Source: Diphasiastrum complanatum
Lineage: Eukaryota; Streptophyta; Lycopodiopsida; Lycopodiales; Lycopodiaceae
Assembly: GCA_029204225.1 (NCBI GenBank)
Contig: MU833250.1
Location: 1 to 58,987, forward strand
Length of the DNA: 58,987 bases
Reading direction: 5' to 3'
The notes under the pieces were generated by a model. The model ran no database searches. It was not told the origin of the DNA and saw only the letters and a program-made list of their open reading frames with translations. The position numbers and the translations under genes are program-made. Of this stretch, positions 10,546-23,851 are shown piece by piece. The stretch's first letter is position 1. Each line of letters begins with the position of its first letter.

Positions 10546-13161
10546 TATGTTCTTAAAATTGTTGGCTTAAGCAAAATATAATAGCCAATTTCAAGCCTAT
10601 GAAACTTTCTATTTTAATGTATCCACCGTTTATAAATATCGATTGAAGTCTTACTTATTAGCAATGTTTAGCGGGTACTGGGTATGAGGCCAATTATTGA
10701 TAGGGTATCGATATATGTATTAGCTAACCCTTTACGCATAGTTCTCAACAATCATTGGTTCTCTAAGTGATATATACCTGATGTATTTGAATATTAATAC
10801 CTACCAATCGTACATAGAAATACGTTATATCCACCCAATATTATTATAAATAAGGCCGATACGTATATCCTATTCAAAGTGTGTGCATGAATAGCGATAT
10901 CACAACATATATGACATGATTTTGTGAATGCAAATAAATAGTCTTTAATTAATCTTTATTCTTATTGGTAATGATGTTAGTGCATCATTCGAGTTGAGGG
11001 CGCATGGATGCATGCAGTAAAAGGAGAGGGACATGAATTTTTTGTTATTTATATTTGCATATAGAGTCACAAGCTTAGATACTTGGCCTAATGTATTTTA
11101 ACTCACTCTCTGCCTCTGCTTGCAACTGGCCTTTCCTTGCTGACCACCTTTGCCTTGTTTGCCAGTTGGAGGAGAAAATCATGGAGCGCATGTTTCTCTA
11201 TTGTTGCAGAGATCCTTGATTGCAATTTTTGCATTGTTCAGCCGTTGGAGGACTTTTCCATCTCCTGTTGTTTAGTCCCTTCTCTTGGGCGACTCTCACC
11301 TCGTGAGTCCACTCTTGGCTTTTTGGCACGTGTGCAGGTTGTCGGTTCTGTTAAGGTTTGAATGACACACAATCTGTACACTTTTGACGGCTCGACGATC
11401 CATCTCTCGATGAATTTATGCTTATGCTTTGCTTTATATTTTGTAGATGCTCCTTAGTTTATGTTGGACTGCCTACTTGCATGGTGTAGTTTCTTTAAGT
11501 TTTATCCCTTTGGGGAGTTGACAACTCGCGGAACATTAGATCTAATCTATGATGGGTGTGACCCATAACAAAAAATCTCACATTTTGTTTTCTTGAAATT
11601 TTTTAAGGATATCAGAATTGACAAATATTCCAACATTGTCCAAAAATATGTCTTCCATGACTATATTGTCAAGATTTAACTAGAGAATTTCTTGAAGGTT
11701 ATTCCCAAATTTAGTTATTATCTTATGAATTATTGTGATAGTCAAATTGGGATCATTGTGCACATTAGAATAAGTAAAAGACTTTTGAATTTGACATACT
11801 TTTAAATGTGTCCTGATCACATGAACGTGTATAAACTCGTTTGGTATTGTAACAAGAGAATGATGTCATTTTTCTTGTCCATTCTATCAATAACAAGGTC
11901 CAATAATCATATTCTAACTAAACACCAAAAACAATTACTCACAAAACCATAAATTCAAAGCAAAAAAAATGTTGTCTGTTGCAGTTTTGCCTATTTGTAA
12001 AAATTGAGTTTTTTAAAATGAAACAATTGCAATCGTAATTTCATGACAAAAAATGAGCAGAACTATCTATTGTGTTCAAACGTGATTTTTAATTTGAAAT
12101 GTTATTTTGGATTTTTTAACACAAAAAAGTTTGTCAAAAAGAGCATAAAATTGTTCATGCCATAGGAAATTCCATGCTGGATCACTTGCACGTGAGATTA
12201 CAAAAGAATGCAGGTTTTCAAGGTTCTATATTTAGGATAAATGGTTACTTCATATGCCTGGAATGCAAAGGCATGGTTGATGCAAAATATAATAATGCAT
12301 GTACAAAGATTGTTAGAGTTATCATTTTCTTTTGTCTTAATAGTTCTATGAAGTTAAAAAAAAAAAAATTATGTATAGAGAATTTTCACTATCCAAGAAT
12401 GTAGTTATTCGTACGTCATTAAATCTACAAAAGGCATTTCGATTTGGTAAAGATTTCAAAGAAACTGAGAATGCCAATATGTTATCTTTGTGAACAATCA
12501 AAAGCAACAGAACAAAAAGCTGGCCTCTCTCTCTCTAGAACAGCTTGCATCTTCGGGAGCCTTGGGATTATTTCCCCCGGTTCTCTCCTGTTGGAAATTG
12601 TGTCTCAGCAACCATTTTCCTGCGTTCCCTAGTCCCGACATATCAGGACACATCGACAACGACACATAAGGACCCAACCAAAGCCTCAACAAAGACAAAG
12701 AATAGAAGACATTGTCGGCCAAGGCCGAACTATCGGGACCTTAGCCCGTCGGGCAAAACTGTCATGCTCAACTCAAAAACTAACGTTGCGGAGAGTTAGT
12801 TAACCAATGTTTTAGCCTAAACCTCTCTTGTAATGATTAGTTAAACTATCTTGTAATCTCACTTGGTGAGACATAAGAATAGGTTAGATTTCAGAATAGT
12901 ATCATCATTTTGTTCAATCATCATTCAAGTGATTAATACGCAGAAAATATCTGCGCAATAGGATTGTAAGAGGAGCGTCAGGCCCACCAATGAGCGAGAC
13001 ACTGCCGACTCAATCTACATTCAAGACACAAATACAAAATACATTATGGCCTTCCATCTCTGATTATTGCATTACATTAGATCGATTGATTGATTGCTAC
13101 AATGTCTGTGATCGATAGCCGTGTATCAAGTCCTGCAAATTGAACCCATGACAATGGCTTC
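10546..13161. other. Spacer, no supported gene; possible 5' flank or LTR of the copia copy that follows
   Basis: No frame here shows a domain. The GC-richer stretch about 12480-12800 (dispersed CGACA and GGCC blocks), followed by a run with GTATCATCATTTTG near 12900, could be a decayed LTR and primer region upstream of the copia polyprotein at 13162, but no second LTR was found to confirm it. Confidence 0.4.
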
Positions 13162-16008
13162 ATGATCATCGATGAAGCATCAACCAGCTACACTGAGCAC
13201 GACTACGCCATAGTCATCAACTCAGGTGCTACATCACACATCACATGCAACAAAAACGTCTTGATCAATTACAAGGCGCTCGACAATGCAAGAGCAGTGA
13301 TACTAGATGATGGAAGCAGACACGATGTCGAAGGCATCAACACTCTACATCTACGTACACTGTCTGGATATGCAGAACTGCAAGGAGCACTTTGCGTGCC
13401 AACGCTCAGAAGAGACTTGCCCTTTGTGTTGAGAATCGCCGATCTTGGAGCACGAATCCTGTTTGATGGGAATGTATTCCGAATAATTGAGCAAAAATCA
13501 AGTAAGCTGCTGACTGTCGGATCAAATCTTTACCAATCAAAGATCATCACCAGGCATGATAGCATATTAAATGCATCAGAACGAAAATTATCTTTGACAC
13601 AGAAGAATGTATCATCAGAATATGAGAAGTGTGTACGACATGAGCAGAAACGAGATTGTCACAGGTCTAAAGATAACAAGACCAGACACCGACTTCTGTG
13701 AAGCCTGTCAGAAGGGCAAATAGCATCGAAGTCCATTTGTACATGAAGCAAGGACATTCTTGAGCTTGTTCACTAAGATGTATGTGGACTCTCTCTTAGA
13801 ATCGTGATATTTTGTCACTTTCATTGATGATTACAGCCGGATGACAACAATATACTACATAAAGAAAAAATCAGAAGTGTTTGACGCCTTCAAGAAGTTC
13901 TTGGCATTTGTTGAGAGACACACCTCCAAAAGGTTGCAGACAATCAGGTCCGACAATGGAGGTGAGTATTCAAGCAAAGAGTTTTCAAGCTTCTGCCAAG
14001 ACAAATGAATAGAGTATCAATTCACAACTGCTTACACACCACAATATAATGGTGTAGCAGAAAGAAGAAACATGATGCTAGTCGAAGGAGCAAAGTGCAT
14101 AATGGCGCAAGCACAACTGCTGAGTCAATTTTGGGCCGAGACAATTGCTGCTAATGTACATCTATAGAACAGATCAACAACAACTGCCCTGAAAGACAAA
14201 ACCCCGTATGAAATGTGGACGAATGTAAAGCCCCATGTTGTACGTATGTGTGTCCGGATGTGCAACATACATGCACATGCCAAAAGAAAAGAGAAGTAAG
14301 CTCGACGAAAAGTCGGAGCTAACAGTCATGGTTGGATATTCAAATGGATCACAGATCTACCGACTCTATAACCCAACCTCAAAGGTGGTGGTGTCGAGTA
14401 CGTGAAGTTCGATGAATCGACCTTTCTTGGAACGAAGGAAGCTAAAGGCCATGAATTCTTCACACTGCTGCCAATTCAAGAGGGAGATCGAGGACAGTCA
14501 TCGACATAGAATGTCGAGCCAGAGACTCCAGAGGAGGAAGCTGAAGATCCAACTAGACGAAGAAAAGGAAGAACAAACAAACCAGTAGCAACAAGTCGCA
14601 CCAAGAAGGTCGATGAGAATAAGAAGACAGCTAGAATGATACATCGACAACCTGAAGTGGAGTGAAGACACAGATGTCAAATACTGCACCTTTGTTGAAG
14701 AACCGATGACATATCGAGAAGCTATCCAGAGTCTAGAGGGAGAATCTTGGAAGCAAGCAATGTCAGAGGAGATGGTATCGATGAGGCTGAATTAGGCGTG
14801 GACATTAGAGCCACTACCCGAAGGAAAGAAAACTGTCGACTGCAAATGGGTATACAAAAGAAAGCTAAGGTCAGATGGAAGTGTCGGACGCTACAAATCC
14901 AGACTTGTCGCCAAAGGCTACACGTAGAAGTATGGTGTTGACTATTTCAACACATACTCAACTATGGTCAAGATGGTGAGTATTCGACTACTCCTCGCCT
15001 ATGCGACAAAATACGATCTGGAAGTACACTAGATCAACGTCAAATAGCCTTTTTCCACAGAGACCTAGAGGAAGAGATCTTCATAAAGCAACCTGAAGGA
15101 TTTGAAGACCTGTACAATCGGGAGTACGCCTCTGTTGGCTACATTGATGTATCTATGCTCTCAAGCAAGCATCGCGAGCTTGGTACAAGAAGTTTGACAA
15201 TCTTCTGAAGTCCCTAGGATTTACTTCTACAGCACTTGACTGTAATGTATATATAAAAAATATTGAAAATAAATTTGTGATTCTGAAAATTTTTGTAGAT
15301 GACTCTTTAATGATAGAAAATTGTTTGATATGAATCAACGATACAGAGAAGTAGATATCTGCAAGTTATGAAATCATAGATTTAGGAGAAGCGACAAAAT
15401 GTCTAGGGCTGCAAATCGAAAGAGACTGAACAAGAAGGCTCATGCACCTGAATCAATCAGAGTATGCTGAAAAAGTATTGAAGAAGTACCGAATGATCAA
15501 CTACAAAGAAAAAGCCACACCAATGATAGCTGGAGCTAGATTGTCGAAGCGAGACCGTCCGAGCACAGAAGAAGAGAGACATCAGATGGAAAAAATACCA
15601 TACCAAAACCTTATTGGAAGTCTCATGTACTAACAGTTTGCACTAGACCCCGTGATTTGGCATTATCTGTCTACTCATTAGAGTTAGTTCTCTTCTAACC
15701 CTGGTATGACACATTGGCTGATGGCAAAACACATACTGCAATATCTAAAAGGCACCCAAAATATGGGATTGACCTACAAAGCCGAAGAAGAATTCCAGCT
15801 GCAACACTACAGTGATGCAAGCTGGGCGAGTTGCAAAGATGACAACAAGTCCGTGATAGGCGATTGTTTGATAGCGTGTGGAGCAGCGATAAATTGGATC
15901 TGCAAGAAACAGACAGTAGTAGCTCAATCCTCCCGCAAAGCCGAATATGTGGTAGCATCAAAGGTGGCAAACGAGGTAATATGGTTGCAGATGGGCGCAC
16001 ACAACTGA
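13162..16008 (+). pseudogene. Ty1/copia polyprotein remnant (protease, integrase, reverse transcriptase, RNase H)
   Basis: Domains follow the copia order. Protease: VINSGATSHIT near 13216, where the catalytic Asp of DSG is Asn. Integrase core at about 13800-14200: FIDDYSRMT, IRSDNGGEY, YNGVAERRN. Reverse transcriptase at about 14840-15330: DCKWVYKRKLRSDGS, SRLVAKGYT, then FVDDSLM near 15293 in place of YVDD. RNase H at 15706-16006: ILQYLKGT, YSDASWA, KSVIGD, RKAEYVVAS. Many stops and frame changes interrupt it, for instance the stops after CQDK and NVHL and the broken segment 15000-15450. It belongs to a different copia lineage from the 44.9-kb element. No long frame survives, so it is inactive. 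The right edge abuts LINE sequence. Confidence 0.9.
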
Positions 16009-16295
16009 GAGTTCCTTGTTATTCTCTTTACCTTTTGGCGATTCTACTATCTTTTTACAGGTGCTTCTGTTCCTTCTTTTACCAGCTAAGTTCTTGTTTG
16101 TGTTTTTCAACACACAGCTGGGCTTTTGCTTTTGTGCCTTGACATTTGCGTTCAAGACTCTGTTTTTTAACACATGCCTCGCTTTCCTCCTCTACTCCTT
16201 CCTTGTTGTCCCGTTTTCCACTCTTGACTTGGTCTTGGTTCCCCGACTTCAGTACTTGCTGCAGTCTTAGAGAGTACCTCGTTCTTTCTTTCCAT

Positions 16296-17430
16296 ATGGC
16301 CAGTCGCTTTCAGAAGCGTGACAAGACGACTCCTCCTTGTCCACCATCTAACAGATCCCCTTGCTCTTCCCCCATTCAAGACAAGCTGGATTCTGTTCCT
16401 GCTTTCATCGGTGCATCCAACAACATCCCGCTTAACCCTAGAGGTCTTCTTCCTCTTCCTTCCTTCTGCTATCAACCCTGCCGTTAGGTACTTAGAAGCT
16501 CTTAAAAAGAAACCCTATCCGCCTGCTCCTCTCCCTGCTCCCCGCCTTTGAGGATAAATGGGCGAACCTGAAGAAGGTTAATCACTGTTGAACCTAGAAA
16601 GATTCTTGATGGTCATCTTATTTTTTTCCTTTTTACCAGATCTTGAAGCCCTTAATGCTTCGCAAGCTTCCCTGTTTCATTCTGTTGTGGTCATATTTTT
16701 TGGAACTCTTCTTCTTGATCTTTCTTTTGTCAAAGAGTTTATTAACCTTTTCATAGTCCCTCACGGGTTCCAAACACTTTCTTGAATTCAGTTCAATGGG
16801 AGATAACTGTTTTCTTTTTCATTTTGGTTCTAGTGCGATGTCCGGAGATTCTCCTCTCCTTTCCATTTAGATTCAAAAATTCCATTGTTTTGGCTTCCAA
16901 GTACAGTAAGAACTATAGTTTACTGAATGCTGAATATATTTTTTTTCATGTCCATCTTTTTCTCCTCTTCTTTCCTGCTAGACTCACATGTCTCCTTCTC
17001 GGTTTGCTTTCTAGCCTTCGAGAAGTTTTAGACATTGTTGATGATTTTGATTCTCATTTCTCGTCTCACATTAAAGCTTGCATCCTTTGAAAGCAGCTTG
17101 CATCCTTTGAAAGCTAGCAGACGATTTCCCTTCTCTACTTAGTACTTATGATGATGAAGTTTATGTCGAGCAACCAGTTCACTTTGATTTAGTGCCTCCT
17201 TTGTGCAAGTCTTGCCTTAGTCTTTCTCAGTGGTCTTGTGCGCCTTCTCTTGGTTTTCAGATGGTTGTTTACAAAAAAAAAATCTTCTCTCTCTTTTTCT
17301 TTTGCTTTGCTTAAAACTCCTTTTGGCTTTGGTGTTGCGCCGGCGCCTCAAAGGGCGCTGGAACTTGAGCGGTTTCCCCAACACGTGCTTAAGTCTAACA
17401 TTCATCCATCATGCACTTACGTAAAGGCCA
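16296..17430 (+). pseudogene. LINE ORF1, N-terminal part (RRM-like DUF4283 and zinc knuckle)
   Basis: The frame starts MASRFQKRDKTTPP and is homologous to the minus-strand copy starting at 29214 (shared blocks such as NNIP(L/I)NPRGLLPLPS, EA.NASQASL and VKEFIN/VKDFIS). The block VVIFFGTLL...VKEFIN resembles the RRM-like domain (DUF4283) of plant LINE ORF1, which binds element RNA. A decayed zinc knuckle follows near 17195 (CKSCLSLSQWSC, with Gln where His is expected). Several frameshifts (near 16470 and 16780) break it. Its continuation seems to resume at about 20930, after a gypsy insertion. The exact break point on each side is not resolved. Confidence 0.7.
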
Positions 17431-17439
17431 ACTTAGAAA

Positions 17440-18249
17440 CGTAACAAGCTTTACCATTCAGACTTAAAAAAACTGGAATCCCAACCAACCCAAAAGCCAA
17501 CTCAGAATCCGTCCCCAAAAGGTAATCAAAGGCAAAGACAAGCCACACATGAAACCCAAGGCATAGTGTTTGCCAAGCTGACCAAATGGCATAGCGGCGA
17601 GCCACACGTCGGTGACGTGGACCCTTAATTGCGGCGACACAAAAAGGTTGTAGTAAGGGTCCTTCCACTTGGACCAGTCCCGGAGGCGAAACCGAAATGG
17701 TAATCATCCCCAAGGATCAACTTTATTAAATTTGGAAGAGGTTACATTCATACGTAGACTGATTGGTCTCAGGGCCACCAACACGTGCTGGGCATTGTGC
17801 TTGGCTCGTGCTGGTAGAGGGAGCTGAGATCTGGCGACTGGTTTCCTGGCACTAGTTGAGCTGCCCAAGTTTCTGTCTGCCGGACTCCCCCTCTAGTTTT
17901 GGTGTGATTCGGCGCACCCCCTCTGTCTTGGAATATAGTGCTTTCTGGTGAAGCGCGCTTTTCTGGATTTAGTTTTTATTTCGCTGATTAAGCCTGGCAA
18001 GCCTGACAGAATCAGTCAGGCTCCCGGACATGGGTTCCAGGAGCCGTCTCGGTGGCAGAATCAACTTGGCTCTTGACTAGACCATAACTCGAGCTCCAGA
18101 GCTAGCTCATGACTTGTAACTACTTGGCTGGCTCACCACAGGTCGGAGGCTCAGTCCTTGACTTCCTAACTCGCTTTGGGACCTTTAGGGAGTGTCACCC
18201 CTTAGAGTCTTACAGGGCATCTTAGTGCACCTGAGTCAGCTTTACAACA
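17440..18249 (-). repeat. 3' LTR of the gypsy element (left boundary approximate)
   Basis: On the minus strand the LTR begins TGTTGTAAAGCTGAC at 18249, directly after a polypurine tract (AACAAGGGGAGGA, 18250-18263). An AATAAA signal on the minus strand lies near 17725. I could not fix the end of the LTR, since no second copy is present; about 17440 is a guess from where LINE-like sequence starts. Confidence 0.5.
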
Positions 18250-18615
18250 TCCTCCCCTTGTTTGAAAAAGCTGATGTCCTCATCAGGGCCAAACTAGACC
18301 TAAGACACATGGCACGGACTTTCACCGGCCTTAATAACTTTGAAATAAAAATACATTGGCAGTAGCACAGGAAAAGTGTAGATTTAGTTTACTTACGTAA
18401 AATCTGTGTAAAGCTGCAAGTGATTTATTGCCAAACTTAAGAAAGATACCTGGAAGTTCCTTAAACTTCAGAGTGGCCATGAGTGTTCATACATGAGGCC
18501 TGTCGCCAGGTAGTGCATTGTGTGCCGATCTGGGAAAACGACTATTGCGTTAATTTTTCTGCAGATAATCTGTCAGTACTTCAGGGACTCCCTCCTTAAG
18601 TTTGTCTTCGTACTT

Positions 18616-20926
18616 TCAAGAAGCCTCAATGAGTGGAGCCCGTAGCCACATCACTAGATATTCACGTTGAACGCTAGTTCGCTTTCTATGTGCCAATATT
18701 TGTTCCGGTACAAGCTGTCTCTTCGTATCATCAAGTGTCGTTGGTGGGTGACGGAGTTCATGTTGCCGATCAAATCGCTCATCTGGTTTGTACCATTTGA
18801 GTAATGAGATATGAAACACATTGTGTATATTCAAGCTGGATGGCAGCGCCAATCAGTAAGCCACTGGGTTGATCTTCTTGGTGACATAATATGGCCCCGC
18901 ATAAGGTCGAACGAACTTATGAGATAAGCCTTTTGGTAACGCGATATTTTTAGTGTTCAGCCACACTTGATCACCTTCCTTAAGTCCCAGTTCTCGTCGA
19001 TGTGGGTTTACGTCAGCTGCCATGCTTCGTTGTGATTGCTCTAAAAATGCCTTTACCTATGTCAGCTTTGTGTGTCACTCATTGATGAATTCCTCCACAG
19101 TGGGTACCGGAGTTTCTTGCATGCCTGTAAAAAAAGAGCTCGGAACAATTGATAGATATGCCTTTCTAGTAGATATGTTCACTTGGTTATTATGTGCAAA
19201 CTCGAGGATATCCAAGTAGTTGACCCAATCGGATCGGTCCCAAACGACATAATTTCGTAAATATTGTTCAATCGGTCAATTGGCTCGCTCAGTTTGCCCA
19301 TCTGTCTGAGGGTGATATGCAGTGGTGAAATTCAGTCCAGTTCCCACGAGGTGAAATAGACAAGTCCAAAACTTTCCTACGAACTTGGTGTCTCAGTCAG
19401 AAATAATCGTTCTAGGTAGGCCATGGTATTTGAAGACACATTTGAAAAATAACCTTGCCACTTCTTTGGCTGTCACTGAACTTTTAGTTGGTACTAGATG
19501 AGCTTGCTTTGAAAAACAGTCAACCACCACAAAAATTGAGTCAAAACCCTGGCATCGTGGTAGTTGAACAATAAAATCCATGCTCACGGAATCCCACGGG
19601 TATGCTGGTATTGGTAATGGCTGGAGTAGTCCTGTTGGGGCTAGCGGTTCCACCTTCACTTGTTGACATGTAGGGCATGTTTGCACATAGGATTCAACGT
19701 CTACCCACATACCTGGCCAATAGAAGCCTCTCTTGAGAAGTTCATACATGTGATTCACCCCTGGATGTCCGACGGCTAGTACGTCATGATGTTCCCACAA
19801 GACTTTCTTCCTCAAGTTGATGTTGTCTGGGACATATCCTCTGCGTTGTTTATAAACAACCATTTGATCCTTCCAAGTGAAATGTTTATGAGGCTTTCCC
19901 AGCTGGAATTCGATCATTAAGTCCTTCGCCAACGCATCTGCACCATAGTTCTCTCTGATTTCTTGGAGTAGGCCAGTCACCTGAGTTGTTACCGTTGCCA
20001 TCAAGTGCTTCTGTCTACTTAGTGCGTTCGCTACCACATTGTTCTTTCCCACCGTGTGTACAATGTCTGTATTGAATTTTGAGAGAAAGTTTTGCCATCG
20101 CATTTGCTTTGGCGTGAGCATACCTTGGGATGAGAAGTACTTGAGTGATACATTATCAGTGAACGCCTTAAAGTGGCTTGCCTGCCACATAATGTCTCCA
20201 ATGCTCCACTGCTTGAACTATTACGACCATTTCTTTTTCATGAGTTGGCCATCGTTGCTCTACGTCACTCAATTTCTTTGAAAAATATGCAACAGACTTT
20301 CCTTTTTGCATCAACACGGCCCCAATAGCAAAGTTTGACGCGTCTGTATGTATTTCAAAAGGTTTGCTAAAGTCCGGTAAGACGAGCATGGATTCTTGAG
20401 TGATCCGTCATTTTAGTTCTTGGAACACTGCTTCACATTCCGGTGTCCATGTCATCTTTAGATGAGTCCTTGTCTGCTCCAACAATGGTGCCACAATTTT
20501 GCTAAATGCCTCAATGAATCTCCTGTAAAAGTTACATAACCCCACAAAGGATTTGATGTCGTGAACAGTTTTAGGAGCCAGCCAATCCAAGATAGTCTTG
20601 ATCTTCTTAGGATCTATCCGAATTCGTACGTAGCCTATAACATGTCCAAGGAAATCAACTTCCTCTACCACAAACTCACATTTTTCTCTTTTCGCGAACA
20701 AGCTATTTTTCCTCGGTCGTTGGAGGACCGTTTTTAAATGTTTAATGTGATCTTTGAGACTACTACTAAACACCAATGATAAGCAGTCTTGAAAAATGTT
20801 GTTCATCAACCTGCAAAAAATGGCTGATGCATTTGTTATACCGAAAGAATCAATAACAAAATGTTGTTCTTGGATATGCATAGTCCTTCCATTGTGCAAT
20901 TCAAGATGCTTGGGCTCTCTACGCAT
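18616..20926 (-). pseudogene. Ty3/gypsy pol remnant (reverse transcriptase, RNase H, integrase, chromodomain-like end)
   Basis: In minus-strand order: reverse transcriptase (FGITNASAIFCRLMNN, FLGHVIG, FVGLCNFYRRFIEAFSK); RNase H (PFEIHTDASNFAIGAVLMQ, YFSKKLSDVEQRW, ALSRQKH); integrase zinc finger (GHPGVNHMYELLKRGFYWPG, CPTCQQVK); integrase core (DFIVQLPRC, DCFSKQAH, and after a stop [11 protein letters not shown]); then IHNVFHISLLKWYKPD and a chromodomain-like tail near 18616-18850. The segment that should carry the YLDD catalytic motif is deleted (CLSLVFSSSLKDH), so it is dead. Stops occur after IISD (19393) and elsewhere. Gag, protease and the 5' LTR are missing: the element ends near 20930 against LINE sequence. 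Its domain order and chromodomain point to a chromovirus-like lineage. Confidence 0.9.
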
Positions 20927-20929
20927 CTC

Positions 20930-22080
20930 CCAACTCAGACTCTTCTCTCAACTCGAACTCTATTGTCTACAAAGAGAAGCTTGACACGAAATTGCCTGAA
21001 ACGGATGAAACTTCAACTAGCAGTCAGGTTTTCCCTCCCATGAGAGTAGGTTTGGGACCTTCTGAAAAGGAAACAAATGCAACTTCGCCTTGCTTAACAG
21101 CTGCTCAATTGGTTGGACCGCTTGCAGGAAGAACCAAAAGGTCAGAGACCTGAAATTCTTGTCGGAGGCAAACCAAACTCCTCCCCAAGTTGAAGCTGAC
21201 AAAGAACAAACTATACTCTCTGCTGCCAGAAACCTACTTGATGAGGATCGCACCTCAGATGATGTGCAACAATTTGTGAAGGCTACGCTTTCCCTGGGAG
21301 AGAGAGCAGCGATACATCACCTCAACATTCTTGAGCTAGAGCCTGTGGATTTTTCAAATCTTATCAATGCAGAAATGAAGCAGAAAGTTCTGGATTCTGT
21401 CGCTTATGGAATAAATCCAGCGGACTCCTAGCTTCACTAGAAGTGCGCTCAGAAATCTACTGAATTTCAGTGTATTCTCTCAATACCGCAACTCTCAGAT
21501 TTCCATGTCTTTGCGATAGGAACTGAGGATCAGAATAAAGAGACTCTTTTCCATCCTGTCATTGGAGATGCATACCACCACCATAGCCACACTTTTGGAC
21601 AGACCTTCGAAGATCAGAATATCCAAATTGTTGACATAAGCAAATCCAGTTTTAATGAAGATGTCTCAAGCATCCAGAGATCCTCTATTAGGATAAGCTC
21701 ACCCACTAAGTTGACAAAAAAGAGAACCTCTAGAAGCGGAGTCTTGAGGAAGCAGAGCCTCCTTTTCAGCCCAGCCCAACCTTGATGATAGCCCAATTCT
21801 AACAGATCATTGTGTTGTTGTCCCAAAAACACGGTCGAAATCCATGTCGCCTAGCCACAAATTACGAGACAACCATAGCCACAAATTACGAGACAACCAT
21901 TTGAAATTAACAATGGCAAAGAGGCCTGCTGACCCTAAGGTCATGACCATTAAAGAGATACTTCTATCTACGAGCCCTATAAATTTCACTTCATCAGATT
22001 CAGAACTTCTTAAGCTCAGAACCTACTCTAATGGGGACAGGAAAACCAGAAAAAAACAAAGACAAAGAAGCTCATTCTGA
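20930..22080 (+). pseudogene. Probable LINE ORF1, C-terminal part
   Basis: A stretch of open frames (20935-21145, 21145-21431 and 21844-22080) with plus-strand coding character lies between the gypsy remnant and the clear LINE ORF2. Examples are SSQVFPPMRVGLGPSEKE, LDEDRTSDDVQQFVK and KKQRQRSS. Frame changes occur near 21145 and 21430. A 21-bp direct repeat (CCTAGCCACAAATTACGAGAC-type) occurs at 21850-21895. No domain is named; position and orientation make it the rest of ORF1, whose first half is at 16296-17430. Confidence rests on context more than on sequence. Confidence 0.45.
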
Positions 22081-22315
22081 TGAACTTTCTTACGAGAGTC
22101 TATTTACGGCCACTCCTACTCCGTCTTCTCATCTATGAAGTCCTACTGAAATGGGACTAAACCAAATAAACAAAGTTTTCACACCCGTCAGGCATTGGCA
22201 CGTGCAAAAGCTAAGGACTCTTACATTTCGCTGTTATCAAAGAACTTTATTTCAGGTTGCTCCTATCTCTTGTTTTGTATTCTTATCTCTTGTTTTGTAT
22301 TCTTAGCAGACATGC

Positions 22316-22318
<3 letters not shown>

Positions 22319-22360
<42 letters not shown>
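22319..22360 (+). repeat. (TC)n microsatellite, about 21 units
   Basis: Pure TC run between LINE ORF1 and ORF2 remnants, followed by GCTCTCGCTCTC variants. Confidence 0.95.
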
Positions 22361-22363
<3 letters not shown>

Positions 22364-22400
22364 CTCGCTCTCACTACACTCATGAATGTGATCACTAGGA

Positions 22401-23356
22401 CGGAATGTTAGAGGGCTAAACTCCCCTATCCACCGCTCATTGCTCTTCCGTTCTCTCTCATCTTTCTGCCATTCCAATCTGGTGGAGTGTCTTCAAGAGA
22501 TAGGAGCTGTTTTCTCCTAGACGTGTTGATCAATTCTTTTGTCTGGAATTTTAATTATTCCTACACTGCTACTGATGGTACATGTGGTGGCTTGATAACT
22601 CTTATTTCTAGAGACTTGAAATCACTCCTCCCTCCCTAGAAGACAAGCTAACTTCTGTGTCTAAATGTGGGTTTTCCTTCAATGTTATCAACATTTATGC
22701 TCCTAATACTTCTGAGTCATTTCATCCTTCTTCTCTACTTCTTGCGACATCAGGCAAGGCTGCCCCCTTTCTCCCTACCTCTTTGTAATTGCCACAGAGC
22801 CGCTTATCTACCATATTCATAGACTTAACTCCTCTCTCTCCTTTCATTCTTTCATCTTTCGTGACGCACCTCTTGGCCCTTAGCTCTTCACTGATGATCT
22901 TGCTTGTATTATTATCCTTTTGCTTCTCTTCTACTCCTTGAGGTTGCTCGGTTATGCAATAACTCTGATTCCTTAGTTAACTTTCAAAAATCTGATCTTG
23001 TTCTCTCTCTCATGATTCTACTCTTGACTGGTGTCAAGAACTAGGCCTTAACGTCCTCCCGCATGGTACCATTTTCAAATATCTTGGTTTCCCTATTCAA
23101 GCCTCCTTTTTCGACAGAGATCGTTTTAACTGGATATTTGAGAGAATTAGATCCTGACCTCTCTTTTCTAGCTAGGCTCATTGTCCTCAAGCACATTATT
23201 TCCTCTTACTTCACGCACTTCCTCTTCGTCTAGTTTCTCCCTTCCTCCTATTCTCTCTCCATTGTTAATAGTTTTAGAATGTTTCTCTAGAACAATGGCC
23301 CTAGTCTTTTGAATTGGAATATTTGCACGACTTCTAGGACATCTTGAGCCTCTACG

Positions 23357-23391
<35 letters not shown>

Positions 23392-23851
23392 TTATACTCG
23401 AATTTACTTTAGTTTTGCCTGTCCTCAGCCTTGGGCTCTTACTAGGACGACTACTCTTCTTCCTCTTCCCTCTACTAATGGCACCAATTCCCAATCTTAC
23501 TTCCTTGAGTTTACCCGATCTTCATTCCTCTTCTTCACTTCCCTCCCTCCTTTATTCAAGTCCATTTTTAAAGTCCTTTCTATGTGAGAGCATACTTTTT
23601 GGATAGGTGAGAACTCAATCTCTCCTCTTGAGCTCCCATGGTTTCTAAAGCTTTTACCATCAACTCCAAGCCTCTCGCTTTGATTGAAAAAAATAATTTG
23701 CCTTAGTCTTACCCGATAATGATTTTTCACTTGGGACCACATTATGAACTCCATTTACTCTCTTAGCCTATCCCAACTCAAGACTGAACTCGACCTTTCC
23801 TCCCACGAATCTAATTTTCTTTCCTTCGCCTTCTCCAATGGAGACCTTGGG
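22401..23851 (+). pseudogene. LINE ORF2 remnant: endonuclease and reverse transcriptase
   Basis: It starts with NVRGLNSPI (22404), the usual start of plant LINE ORF2. AP-endonuclease motifs follow: GTCGGLITLISRDL near 22578 and VINIYAPN near 22685. A deletion joins the endonuclease to the middle of the reverse transcriptase at about 22740. The reverse transcriptase then shows RQGCPLSPYLF (22753-22785), the signature of non-LTR enzymes, FTDD (22887-22898) in place of FADD, and FKYLGFPIQASFFDR near 23074. A stop (TAG, 22881) lies two codons before FTDD, where CAG would be expected. A (TC)n tract at 23360-23388 has expanded inside the frame. The frame is cut at 23851 by an LTR element and resumes at 28238. 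Inactive. Confidence 0.85.
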